From Cyanophora paradoxa (taxonomy: Eukaryota; Glaucocystophyceae; Cyanophorales; Cyanophoraceae), in the NCBI GenBank assembly GCA_004431415.1, contig QPMI01000200.1:7501-71500 (forward strand): a stretch of DNA of 64,000 bases, given 5' to 3'. Numbering within the stretch: position 1 is the first letter of the stretch; every line of letters starts with the position of its first letter. Positions 11,511-21,272 of this stretch are shown in pieces. The notes under the pieces are model-generated. The model did not search any database and was not told the origin of the DNA. It was given only the letters and a program-made list of their open reading frames with translations. The translations under genes and the position numbers were made by a program.

Positions 11511-12535
11511 CACGCCTCAACCAAGCCAACGCACTGCACTGTACCCCCTGTCGCAATCCTGTTGCAATATTAATTGGGAAGTCAACAATACAATATTCCT
11601 GTTGCAATATTAATTGGGAAGTCAACAATACATGTACATGTGTATCATAGTGTATGTATACGTACATGTATATACGCGTACGTATACGTACGTATACGTA
11701 CGTATATACGTATATACGTATACGTATACACGCGTACTACCGTAGTAGTACTTGAGGAGGTACTATAGCTATAGCTACGGTACTTGCAATTGTCATCGAT
11801 ATCAGGATCCCGGATTGTCCGCGACCAGGCCCATGCCACTATATATATATAGCTATAGCTATAGCTAGCGCTAGCTGCACGGAGCCTCGGAGATCGGGAT
11901 CCCGGAAGTCTGAGCCCTTGACAGCTGCACATGCAGGCCTAGGAGGCGTCATGATCATAGCTATAGCTAACTCGATAAACTAAAAAGTTAGTTTAAATTG
12001 TGTCCCGGAGTCCACTGAGTCCAAATGCTCACTGAGTCAGTGCTGAATCGATATCAGACGCTGGTGTTGCGTCGCGCGAACACTAGCTAGCGCTACGTAT
12101 GCATATATATACATGTATAGACAGTATACTTAGTAGCTTGATCATGAGGTGCCCGGCGCCAGCGCATGCGCAGCACGAACGCTGGGCAGCTGGCCATGGC
12201 GAGTGTGGCCAGCTCGCTGCACTGTTGGGCTGGGCCCCCGCGTGGCTGCGTGCGCGTGGCTGCGTCCGACGTCGCAGCTGCGTCCGAAGTCCCGGGGGGA
12301 AGTCAACGTATAGCACACGGACCGGTGCACCGGTGCGCCTGCTCGGCTCGTAGCTAGCTAGGCTGCGATTCCCTTTTCTCCATCAGGGCACCAGTCCCTG
12401 CGGGTTACGCTCTATCCCAAACAGCACGGGTACAGTTAAAGCGCTGAGGTAGGAGGTCCGGCCGCGCCCGTAGCTTAGAAAGAGCACCGTCATCTAAATT
12501 TTCGCTGATCTCACGATCGGAATGTGATCATTGAA
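11511..12535. repeat. Intergenic, AT-rich microsatellite and 40-bp tandem duplication
   Basis: A 35-bp block (cctgttgcaatattaatt...) at 11558-11592 is repeated at 11598-11632. It is followed by alternating tacg/tata microsatellite (about 11645-11740) and further agctatagctat tracts (11765-11775, 11840-11870). The remainder to 12535 is mixed GC-rich sequence. No exon or RNA gene is supported. Confidence 0.6.
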
Positions 12536-13855
12536 TCATTTCACTACAACTACAGGGCACTCGAGGTTGTGAACACAGAAATCGCTAACAGATTCCATGG
12601 CGATTCTGTGCCCAGATCAGTTTGTTCGAGTCAAAAGCAGGGCTCTAAGGCTGCATACCTCTGCAAGTTAGACAGAGGTCGCGACCCGACGAATGTGTAG
12701 TCGATACTGTAGAGCTCGGTGTACTCGAGAATTTCGCGCCGCACGTTTCCTGACCGGATCTCGGACACACTATCAACCTGCTCTGATGGTTGGCCAACGA
12801 CATGGCTGTGGTCAACTTAAGGAGCGAACCCCCTGCTCCTTGCATTTCGTTGTGCAGGCCAGAAGGAAGTCTTGCAGGTGTGTCAACTTCACGTCTTGTC
12901 CGCCTGGCAAAGCCTCAAAATTCGAGACCCTTCTCAGTAGCACAACAGAAAGAAGGCGAACCACGCCATACGCAAAGGATGTACATCCGATCGATGCCTG
13001 GGCGAGCCAGGCGCAACGCCAGCTATGCATGGGTCAGGGTTTGCCACTAGTTTTAAGAACTTGGACTTCTAACCTCAAAAGCACGCTCGGAATGCTCTGA
13101 TCCATCGGCTGCAACAAGAAGATTGCGCGACCGTGGCCAGATTGCAGGGCATCCAACTGGTTTAACGACCTGCATTCGGCATGAGGGTTTAATTGAGATC
13201 TCGATGCACACTTCTCACCATCACTGGGCATTCTGCTTGGCGAACAAGGTGCGTGCTTGTGCTTCCGAGAATTATTCTGCAGGATTCGAATCAGCGAGGT
13301 GATTACACAAAGAATGGCGGGTTGCCGACCGCTGGACAATTGAAAGACCCCTGGAACCGACGACCAGGAGATCAGCCTCCTGAACGGCGGCTTCATCAAG
13401 AAGTAGCTGCTCCGGCTGTCCAGTGAGCATCTCAAGTGTGCAATCCACCTGGAGATCACGGATGCACGTCAGATGTAAGTGGCGTTTCCCTAAAATATTT
13501 TCACATACCCCACCCTGCCGACAGAGCGTTCGGCACTTATTCAAGATGGTCTTTGCGACACCGCGCTGTTTCCGCTTGGCTTCATTAATTTTCCCCCAGG
13601 AGGCTACACCGAGCAAGTCTGAAGCCACACGTGTTGTATCTGTCGGCACTTCATCGCGACCAGGGTACTGCGAGAGAGCACCAACCTCAGGCTACGCCTT
13701 CGCCAAAAAAATTGAGTGAAACGGACCATGTAATCGTACAGGGACCCACACCATGCACAAATGATGCGATCTCGTCCAGGAACAGCCATCTGAATGGCGT
13801 GTTCGAGCGCGCAGTACGATGTATCAGATCCATCGACCGCAATCAAGAAGCGCAT
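12536..13855 (-). CDS. Tandem-domain universal stress protein (two UspA folds)
   Basis: Two UspA-like nucleotide-binding domains in one minus-strand gene. Domain 1 starts at ATG 13855 (MRFLIAVDGSDTSYCALEHA), continues to LLVVGSRGLS, then GSTSTHLVRQAECPVMV. Domain 2 begins with NLLVAADGSEHSERAFE, LRLARPGIDRM, then TFVGSRPLSN, ESVSDFCVHNLECPVVVVK and stop 12536-12538. An apparent TAA at 13189 after domain 1 is removed if a 49-nt GTGAGA...GCAG intron is spliced, which rebuilds the expected CPVMVVKP end of domain 1 and fuses the two domains in frame. If that intron is not used, these are two genes about 13 bp apart. The GSRGL ATP-loop glycines are better conserved in domain 1. The substrate is unknown, and the N-terminus shows no transit peptide. 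Confidence 0.85.
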
Positions 13856-13894
13856 GCGCTGGCCACGCTGAAAGTCGTTTCTGCATGCGATCCA

Positions 13895-14482
13895 TCAGGG
13901 TCGTTCCTGCAAGGGCCTCAAGCACCACAGCACGTACTCGTCATTTTCGTCGTCATGCTGTGCCCAGAACTGCTGCCACAAGGTCGTGAGCTTCTGCGTC
14001 GCCAGCATGATAGCCTCCGTGAACAGGGGGCCAAGCTTCGCGTATGTAAAGCTGAACAAGAGGTGAGAGCCCTTCGCGGAGCTTTGGGAGCGCATTGCAG
14101 ACCTGAATATGCGTGGAAGAAAGGGGAGAATAGCAACAGTGAGAAGTCCGAGGGCCCAGCCAGTCACAAGCATCGCGACAGCCTGTGCCCAGCTGAAGGA
14201 CTGGCTGGAAATGATGATTGCCGCACACTGCGGCCCGCAAAGCGGCCCCGCAAGCCCAGCCGGCACAGGGTTTGCCTTGCTAAGGCGCCGCAGCGCCATC
14301 ATCGCATCGCCTAGCGACCGCCACAGACGTTCCGCCGCCAAGCGAGACACGTTGCGAGGCGTTGGCCTGGATGTGTGGGCCGTCCGTTCGGCGCGTCGTG
14401 CACGCGCTATCGCAGCTTTCAAGATGACAACCACCAGCTGGAGGCGCGCATCGCCAAGACGCGGCGTCGGATCCTCGAACAC
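13895..14482 (-). CDS. Hypothetical protein, possibly membrane-associated
   Basis: An open frame of 195 codons beginning MFEDPTPRLGD, with a basic N-terminal helix, a hydrophobic stretch (AVAMLVTGWALGLLTVAI) and an acidic tail (HDDENDEYVLW). I do not recognise a family. A second minus-strand frame across 13953-14140 also looks protein-like (LPKLREGLSPL, YIREAWPP), so introns may switch frame and the true product may differ. It is tandem to the stress-protein gene (40 bp from its start) and divergent from ClpP. The 14.5-14.9 kb stretch on this strand stays open, but I treat it as a shadow of the ClpP side. Confidence 0.35.
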   Translation of the reverse strand: MFEDPTPRLGDARLQLVVVILKAAIARARRAERTAHTSRPTPRNVSRLAAERLWRSLGDAMMALRRLSKANPVPAGLAGPLCGPQCAAIIISSQSFSWAQAVAMLVTGWALGLLTVAILPFLPRIFRSAMRSQSSAKGSHLLFSFTYAKLGPLFTEAIMLATQKLTTLWQQFWAQHDDENDEYVLWCLRPLQERP

Positions 14483-14879
14483 GAACTGGGCGCCGTCGCG
14501 TCAGACTGCAAGCGCACGCGACTAGTTCGGAATGCAGGCCGCTCACCGAGGCGGGCGCCGCAGATTCTACCGCGCATCTGAAGCTCAAGGCCGGCGCGGT
14601 CGCCCACCGTGTGCAAGGCCCGCCCGGTCGAGACACGGCCCGGCGCCCGACGATCGCCAGAGAGCTCGAGAACGACAGCTGCGCTGCACGACGCTGCCGC
14701 GCAGAGGGCACGCTCTTGACGGACGGCTCGACCGGGCTGGCGGCCGCACGGTTGAGTAGCTGCCGCTCATTGACGAGCGGGGGAAGGGCCGCAAACAGGA
14801 ACGACGCGGCCATCGGGCCAGGCGTGCCACCGCCGCGACTAGCGGCGGCTAAGCGGCCTACTTTGGGGGTACACGGAAA

Positions 14880-16034
14880 ATGCACGCTAGCTTCGTTGCT
14901 GCAGCTGCGGCGCCGCTGCGCGGCCCGGCGGGCCGCTCGCACATCTCGCGTCAAGCTCAGAGATGTGACCAGAGCCGCGGAACCGTCTCCGCGAGTCAGA
15001 GCCACCAGCCGCCGGCGTCGTTCTTCGACGGCACCCAGTCGCGCGACGCGCTGGCCGCAAGCAGCCGCTTCTTCGTAAACGGCGGCCGCGCTCTCGGATT
15101 CTTCGCGGCGTCGCACAATATCTTCGTAGACCAGTCCGATCTGTGCGCTGACGCTTTCACAGCCGCACGCATCCAGAGCTGCCGCGCTAAACCTCGCATC
15201 TCGCAGCGCCCCGTGCGCAGGACGTTGGACCATGATGCCGATGCAAGTCCCAAAGGTCGTCTACAAGGATCCGAAGGGAGGAGACGCGCAGGTCGTTGAG
15301 CTCTGGGAGCGCTTGTACAAAAGTCGGGTCATCTTCGTCAACAGGGTCCGAATCTGAGGACCTCGCCCTGGCTTGGCTGACAGCTGCGCTCAGGAAATCG
15401 ACGACGAGATGGCGAACCAGATGATTGCTGTGCTGCTAGAGATGGACGCTGAAGGCCAGAGCAACATTTCTATATATATTAACTCCACCGGAGGCTTCGT
15501 CGCATCCGGCCTCGCCATCTATGACACCTACCGCTACATCCGGTCCCCCATCATCACGGTTGCCGTTGGCACCGCAGCCTCTACGGCCTCATTCCTTCTC
15601 GCCGGAGGTGCTTTGCGCAGCATGCGATTTCGTGCCTGCTTATCCTGAGCGGGCGCAGGCACGAAGGGCAAGCGCTACGCCACTCCGCACTCCCGCATCA
15701 TGATCCACCAGCCTCGCGGTGCGCTCTGTTCGCCATCCGCCGTTGAAACCTCTGATTCCGCCCTTCGCAGGCTCAGCGGAGGGGCAGATGACGGATCAGA
15801 TTATCGAGGCTCGTCAGGTCCGGCACGTGAAGGACGAGCTGTACAGCGTGCGTTGAAGTCGCATCTTGTTGTGCTGGTGCAGTGTCTTACTCTAAGCAGA
15901 TGTATGCCGAGTTCACTGGGCAGCCTCTGTCTCGGATTGCAGAGGATATGGAACGCGACAAGTGGATGTCGGCATTCGAAGCAAAAGAATACGGCATCAT
16001 CGACAACGTGCTTCTTCCTCGCGAGGGCAAGTGA
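14880..16034 (+). CDS. clpP: Nuclear-encoded, muroplast-targeted ClpP-type protease subunit
   Basis: Serine-peptidase subunit of the Clp protease. Exons are 14880-15074, 15130-15345, 15394-15607, from 15659, and two more to TGA 16032; introns are about 48-57 nt. The transit peptide starts [15 protein letters not shown] with Phe at position 5. The mature domain starts near [17 protein letters not shown]. The catalytic triad is intact: Ser in [11 protein letters not shown], His in SRIMIHQP, Asp in [17 protein letters not shown] closes the fold. The usual GQAAS is GTAAS here. Glaucophyte plastid genomes also carry clpP, so this would be an additional nuclear subunit. The first intron (15075-15129) is inferred because it removes a TAG and links the transit peptide in frame. 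Confidence 0.9.
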
Positions 16035-16141
16035 GCAATACAAGAGAGCTTACTTGCAGCTTGATGCGACACGCGTTGTCAGCTAGTTGTCTGATTAGCA
16101 GTGTGGGCTGAACTGAGTATCGACAGATGTCGTGGGTAAAT

Positions 16142-16740
16142 GCGTTCAGCGTAGACAGAGCTAGCTAGCTGTGTACTACGCCTGTCTGGGCTACGCATAG
16201 GAAGGTGCGGCCCTCGCCGTTGCCGGCCCGGCCGTTGCCCCCCCCCCGAGGCCCGGAAGGGGAGTAACGCTCCACCCCCGCGACGGCTTAGGCCGCGCGA
16301 GTGTCGTGTGCAGCATCGCGTCGTCGTTCTTGGGCGGTGGGAGTTCCTGCAGGCCGGGCGGGGCCGGGACCCGTCGGTAGCCTGCGGGGGGGCGGCGCAC
16401 GCGGAGGGGGGTCAGATCGGAATTGAAGCGCCCTGAAATCGAAATCGAAATCGAAGGCGCGCACTAGTACTTGGGGAAAGACCATGAAGACCGCATGAAG
16501 ACCAACGCACGCGACTTTCCGAAGTTCGTCCAATTAATTGCAACTTTCGTCCAATTTTCGTCCAACTTTCGAATTCGTCCAATTGCATGGTACTTTCGTC
16601 CAACTTTCGTCCAACTTTCTTCCAATTGTATGGTACTTTCGTCCAACTTTCGTCCAACTTTCAAGTTTCGTCCAACCCCTGATCGTAATCGCAGATCAAG
16701 GACGTCCTAATCGTAATCGCAATCGCAGAAAGACGTCCTG
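16142..16740 (+). repeat. Element A, copy 3 (all three modules)
   Basis: Module 1 runs from gcgttcagcgtagacagagc to about 16465 and includes the cgaaatcgaaatcgaa tract. Module 2, the tttcgtccaac minisatellite, spans about 16525-16680. Module 3 with gatcgtaatcgcagatcaag covers 16680-16735. It lies about 100 bp after the ClpP stop. The minisatellite yields spurious ORFs on both strands. Confidence 0.85.
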
Positions 16741-16789
16741 TGTCTCCTGTCTGCTGGCAGAAGTCTGCTGGCGTGGATGTGTCTACTGC

Positions 16790-17260
16790 ATTTCTCTCTC
16801 TCTCTCTCTCTCTCTCAGTTGGATATCCGATGATCGATATCGATAGGTAAATCGACGACGAGATCGAATTCAAAAACCGAGTGTCGAACTTTTTTTTTCG
16901 GAACGTTTAACTAGTACTCGAAATTTGGATCGAAGTCTGTTGCTCTGCCAACGTAAACGAAGGCGTGCAGGCCTTGCGCCCGAGGGCTTGCGCATGCGCA
17001 TCATGGCATGCCAGTTCGCTGCAGCTGCAGCGCCGCTGAGGCGGCAAAGGGAGAGGAATACCAAAGGCCTAGGTGGAGCCACATCGCCTGGTTGTACTGC
17101 AGCTGGCTATGGGACTGGGCTTTGATTTGGATTTGCCAAAGTTGAGGGCACTGCAGCTGATCATGCCACGCCTAGTCCGGTAGAGCAACAGAAGGCTTAG
17201 ATTTCGATTTCGACCCCGGGCCCCTCGGTTTCGATTTCGATTTCGACATCGATTTGCCTA
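16790..17260. repeat. Low-complexity intergenic sequence
   Basis: Contains a (tc)n tract at 16793-16817 and a tttcgatttcgattt-rich block at about 17198-17252 that precedes repeat B. No coding region is supported. Confidence 0.5.
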
Positions 17261-17352
17261 TCCGAGAGAGCCCATGGATTGCTCGGCGAATATAGCTAGT
17301 CCGAACAGCTACTGGGTTACTCAAGACATCGTGTGAGTCACATCTGAAATGC
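17261..17352 (+). repeat. Repeat B, copy 1
   Basis: Begins cgatttgcctatccgagaga, contains gtccgaacagctactggg, and ends with atcgtgtgagtcacatctga then aatgcac. The same unit occurs at about 40268-40378 and 52200-52296. Its terminal about 35 bp form the 3' part of an intron at 20048-20107. Confidence 0.85.
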
Positions 17353-17418
17353 ACCGTCGAATCTCGTCCAACCTAAAGGCGCCCACTAATATTCCTTGTG
17401 TTATGGCTATCCATGAAT

Positions 17419-19312
17419 CTATTCAAGTGCTTGGAGCTCCTCGGTCTGCCGTTGTGTCGCCAGTCGGTCAATAAACTCATCCAGTGCTTCGCCAGAGAGT
17501 ACAGCCTGAGAAATTGGAAAAACGGTTCTGTAAATTGTCAGTGCAGAATCCAAAGAACCTGAGCACACACCTCAAGACCATGCTTGGTGAACGCGACCCT
17601 GTGGTCTGTCACCCGCCCCTGCTTTCGCTTTAGGACCTGTGCGGAGTGGCATTCTGTTGCAGATTTCATACCTGGGGAAAATTATATGTACGTATCCTTT
17701 CTGACCGATCGCCTGTTCCAATCTGCTTCTTGGAGTGAAGTTTCTACAAAAAGCAGAGCAAAAGTGAACCGCACCTGCAAACGACGTGCATCACGGCGCT
17801 CAGCTTCCAACTGTGTCCGTTGATGTTCATAGAGCCTTGAGCGCAAGATTGACATTGCTCGGGCACGATTCTAAACGCTCCCAAACATTAGATCGTACAG
17901 AGAATTAACAGCAGTTCGAAGTTGGTGTTGCACACCCGGTGCTGAGAACGATCCTCCTGGATGGCCACCACGATTCCCGTGGGTACATGGGTCACACGCA
18001 CAGCACTCTCAGTTTTATTGACGGATTGTCCACCGGCACCACTGCTGCGGAAAACATCGATTCTGAGGTCTCGTTCGTCGATCTTGACGTCCACCTGCAT
18101 GGGATTGCAGAGCCCTAAGCCTTGCCCTGAGAAAACTCTTCAACAGCGCAACACTCTGCACCTCTTCGGCTTCAGGCAGAACCGCAACAGTCACAGTGCT
18201 GGTGTGGACGCGGCCCTGGCTCTCGGTATCAGGTACCCGCTGGACTCGGTGTGTCCCTGATTCAAAACGTAGTCTCCCGAAAACCCCTGGCCCTCGCACG
18301 GAAGCTGTGGCCTCCTAAATGGGTGGCTCAGAACCTCGAATAAAATCTGGGGAGAAAAGAAAATAACCCGGTAGCCTCCAAGATCCGTTGTTGATTCGGA
18401 CATGACCTCGAATCGCCATCCTTGGAGTGCAGCATACTTCTGGTACATCTGGAAAAGTTCTTGGGCGAAGAGTGCTGCCTCATCCCCGCCTGTTCCTGCG
18501 AGGCCGTCGGCTTGAAGCAGGTTTGCTCAATTTCCACGGTGCGCACCAGCTCGAACCTCGATGATCGCACTTTTTTCATCTGCGTCGTCCTTTGGGATAA
18601 GAGCCTGCAGCAGCGCAGCCTCGGTGGCAGAAATCTGCCCTTCACACGAGTTCGCTTCTTCCTCCGCCATTGATCGGAGCTCAGCATCACCCTTGACATC
18701 TGCTGCCATAGCCTGCAAATCAACGAGCTCCTGCTGGTGAAAGGACTGCCTCAGCATTTGGCAAAAAAGTATAAAATTGCTAAAAGCTGTGCGCCTTCAT
18801 CCGGTTGTTAAGAGCGTCCTGTAGCACCACAACCTCCTCGAGCTCGGCTATTTCTTTCCGCAACGAAATGTAACGAGCACCGCCATAGTCGACCTCGCAA
18901 CTGAGTTAGGTCGCGTCGTGGCGAGATCCTCCGCCCACGCACTTCGGCATCGACCGCTGACGTTAACTCGCCATGTCGCTTAACGATTGCTTCGATGCGC
19001 TTCCGTACACCGTCTGAGAGGCTTGAGCGCCGCGCCGGCGCCGGCTGATCCACTGGGCGGAATTGGCAGCTGAGGCGTATCCTTAGGCGCGCCCCTTGCA
19101 CCTATTGGAATCGCGCGTGATGAGGAGCACCGGCTCGCGATGCCTGTCGCTGGTGCAAGCGCCAGCGTGCGCTGCCCGCCTCGCAGACGATGCCAGAACA
19201 GCAGCGAACATCCACCTCGACGCGCTTCCAAGGCGCTGGCAAGCTGCGTGCATGCGCCCGCTCGCGTGCATGCCCGCGCGCTGCCTGCACGTAGAGCAAA
19301 GCTTCGGAGCAT
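17419..19312 (-). CDS. prfA: Organellar peptide chain release factor 1
   Basis: Class I bacterial-type release factor for UAA/UAG stops in an organelle. ATG 19312 gives [20 protein letters not shown] 49-nt intron then links IP to [15 protein letters not shown] and the N-terminal helices ([13 protein letters not shown]). Later exons show [38 protein letters not shown], a PDT codon-recognition triplet before ESQGRVHTS, the peptidyl-hydrolysis GGQ in [23 protein letters not shown], and the C-terminal [15 protein letters not shown], with stop 17419-17421. All RF1 landmarks are present. The Arg-rich N-terminus suggests mitochondria, but a Phe at position 5 also allows the muroplast. It is head-to-head with the gene at 19489. 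Confidence 0.92.
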
Positions 19313-19488
19313 AATCCTTGCGTTTGCCGCACGCTGGCGGCGCTTGGATTGGCGGCTACGGCCCGCCCGCGGGGACGAGAGAACAGAGCTTTCAGGATTC
19401 GAACCCGTGGCGTCACCTATCAAAGCGTCGACGCACAACCTAAACGAAATTTAAAGCGCGAAAGGAGCGGGCGTGCCCACCGTGTCAG
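19313..19488. promoter_or_regulatory. Short divergent promoter region
   Basis: Only 176 bp separate the RF1 start (minus) from the start at 19489 (plus), so both promoters must sit here. I see no clear TATA box. Confidence 0.4.
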
Positions 19489-20210
19489 ATGGCGCTCCAG
19501 CAGCTGCAGCGCGCAAATTCCGGTCCGGTTGACATGCAGGAACTTGCGGCTGGAGTCAAAACCGCGTGGGCGGCCACCGTAGCCGGCGCGAGCGCAGCCT
19601 GGACCGCAACAAAGAACTGGTACAACTCCGAATCGGGACAAGCTGCCGTGCAGAAGGTGAAGACGGGGTGCTTCGCAGTGAAAGAGGTGTGTCCTTGATA
19701 AGAAATGAATGAGTTACGGCCGGGCGCGGTCCGATTCAGCTGCAGTCTGATGTTGCAGCCCGCAGAGAGTGGTTTCTGCTAGCGAGGCAGCTGGGCGCGA
19801 GCTGGACTCATCAGCCGTGCTCCAGCACAAATCACGAGAGCTGGCAGTCCTTGTTCGGACTATTCGTGCGCTGTTTCTCGTCGCAACGTCCGTTGTCCTT
19901 ACGTGCTACACCAGCCCTCGAGCTTACACGGAGAGCACCTGTGATGGCAAAAATCGAGGAGGCGCGTGCACTTCTTTTCGAAACAGACAAATGGCTGGGC
20001 TCGGATACGGAGCGTACGATCCTCCTCCCGGTGACCAGCTTCTTCAGGTGCCTGCAGATAGTTTTTTCTGCAGTCCAGATATCGTGTGAGTCATATCTGA
20101 AATGCAGAAAGCTCGTTCTCAACGGAGATCAGGCCGAACGCTTCGCAACTCTCATCACGAGAATTGACCGCTGTATGCTGGACATCCGTGGAATGCTCGG
20201 GAGCTCCTGA
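19489..20210 (+). CDS. Unidentified small protein
   Basis: Exon 1 from ATG 19489 reads MALQQLQRANSGPVDMQE, then an Ala/Trp-rich helix (AWAATVAGASAAWTATKNWY) to about 19685. After an intron, a second exon continues in frame through SLFGLFVRCF, TPALELTRRAPVMAKIEEA and ALLFETDKWLGSD to SFFR. After intron 20048-20107 it ends KLVLNGDQAERFA, IDRCMLDIRGMLGSS, TGA 20208-20210. I do not recognise the family. The exon 1/2 junction is uncertain. Fragments of it recur at 8317-8433 (117 bp) and 23689-23813 (without the last intron), which shows that it has been copied repeatedly. Confidence 0.6.
20048..20107 (+). other. 60-nt intron whose 3' part is repeat B
   Basis: The intron starts gtgcctgcag and ends with gtccagatatcgtgtgagtc followed by atatctgaaatgcag, which is the terminal section of repeat B. 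The related copy at 23784/23785 joins the flanking exons (ttcttcag to aaagctcg) with no intron. Confidence 0.8.
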
Positions 20211-20239
20211 GAAGTTTGCATACTGGACATCCGCGGGAT

Positions 20240-21165
20240 GCGTTCAGCGTAGACAGAGCTAGCTAGCTCTGTACTACGCCTGTCTGGGCTACGCATAGGA
20301 AGGTGCGGCCCTCACCGTTGCCGGCCCGGCCGTTGCCCCCCCGAGGCCCGTAAGGGGAGTAACGCTCCACCCCCGCACGGCCTAGGCCGCGCGCGTGTCG
20401 TGTGCAGCATCGCGTCGTCGTTCTTGGGCGGTGGGAGTTCCTGCAGGCCAGGCGGGGCCGGGACCCGTCGGTAGCCTGCGCTGCGGGTGGCGGCGCACGC
20501 GCGGAGGGGGGTCAGATCGAAATTGAAGCGCCCTGAATTCGAAATCGAAATCGAAATCAAAGGCGCGCACTCGGGGAAAGTGCGAAAGCGCGATCCCTCC
20601 CTGGTCGATTCTGCAGGTCGGCGGAAGCGCGCAGAAGGGGGTCGACGTCAGACAGCGCACGGGAAATCGGGGTTAAGACAGCGCGGCGGGGCGGGCACCC
20701 AGGGGTTCCAATCGATATCCACGCTCCGCGAGGGTAGATTGACGGGCCTCCCAGTGCGAGTGCCTGCACGCGCAGGGTTAAAAATTTACCCGAGGGCACC
20801 CCAACACGGGCGGCGCGCTGGTTCGGCGCGGACTTGCAGCTGGGCGCGCTCGGCCTCGTCGACGTCGGGGAGAAAGTCCAACTTTCGTCCAACTTTCGTC
20901 CAATTTCCGTCCAACTGGTACTTTCGTCCAACTTTCGTCCAACTTTCAGTTTTCGTCGACCGTCGGACGTCCAACCCGTGATCGTAATCGATATCGATAT
21001 CGCAGATCAAGGGAACGCGTACGCGTATACGTACGCCCACTAGCTAATCGTAATCGCAGATCAACAATTGCAAAGCTAAGACGCCCTAATTACGATCGTA
21101 TACGTAATCGCAGATCAAGGACGCCCCAATCGTAATCGCAGATCAAAGCTAAGACGCCCTAATTA
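20240..21165 (+). repeat. Element A, copy 4 (longest copy)
   Basis: Starts gcgttcagcgtagacagagc. Module 1 extends through the cgaaatcgaaat tract and a further GC-rich section to about 20865 that is also present in copy 6. Module 2 (tttcgtccaac units) is at 20877-20960. Module 3 (taatcgcagatcaa units with gacgccctaattacga) is at 20980-21165. It directly precedes the RP2-like gene. Confidence 0.85.
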
Positions 21166-21272
21166 CGAAGAAGAAGAGTATGTATAAGACACGCCCAAGC
21201 CAGCCGTACGGGTAACGTTAACGAACGTTGATTCGTTAACGTTCGCCCAAACAGGGGTACACAATACCGAAA

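Noticed and set aside
11640-11745. The tacgtatacg alternating tract considered as a regulatory or origin element
   Set aside because: It is a simple microsatellite in an intergenic region, with no supporting features.
12465-12560. A tRNA-like start gcgcccgtagcttag
   Set aside because: No T-arm or 3' acceptor follows within a tRNA length, and the stretch overlaps the end of the stress-protein gene.
14280-15233. A 317-codon minus-strand open frame
   Set aside because: It overlaps the ClpP transit-peptide exons on the other strand, is low in complexity (Ala/Arg/Ser-rich) and has no recognisable motif. Its openness is explained by high GC content.
19385-19470. Minus-strand T-loop-like ggttcgaatcc
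   Set aside because: The T-stem has a mismatch and no 5' acceptor partner is present upstream.
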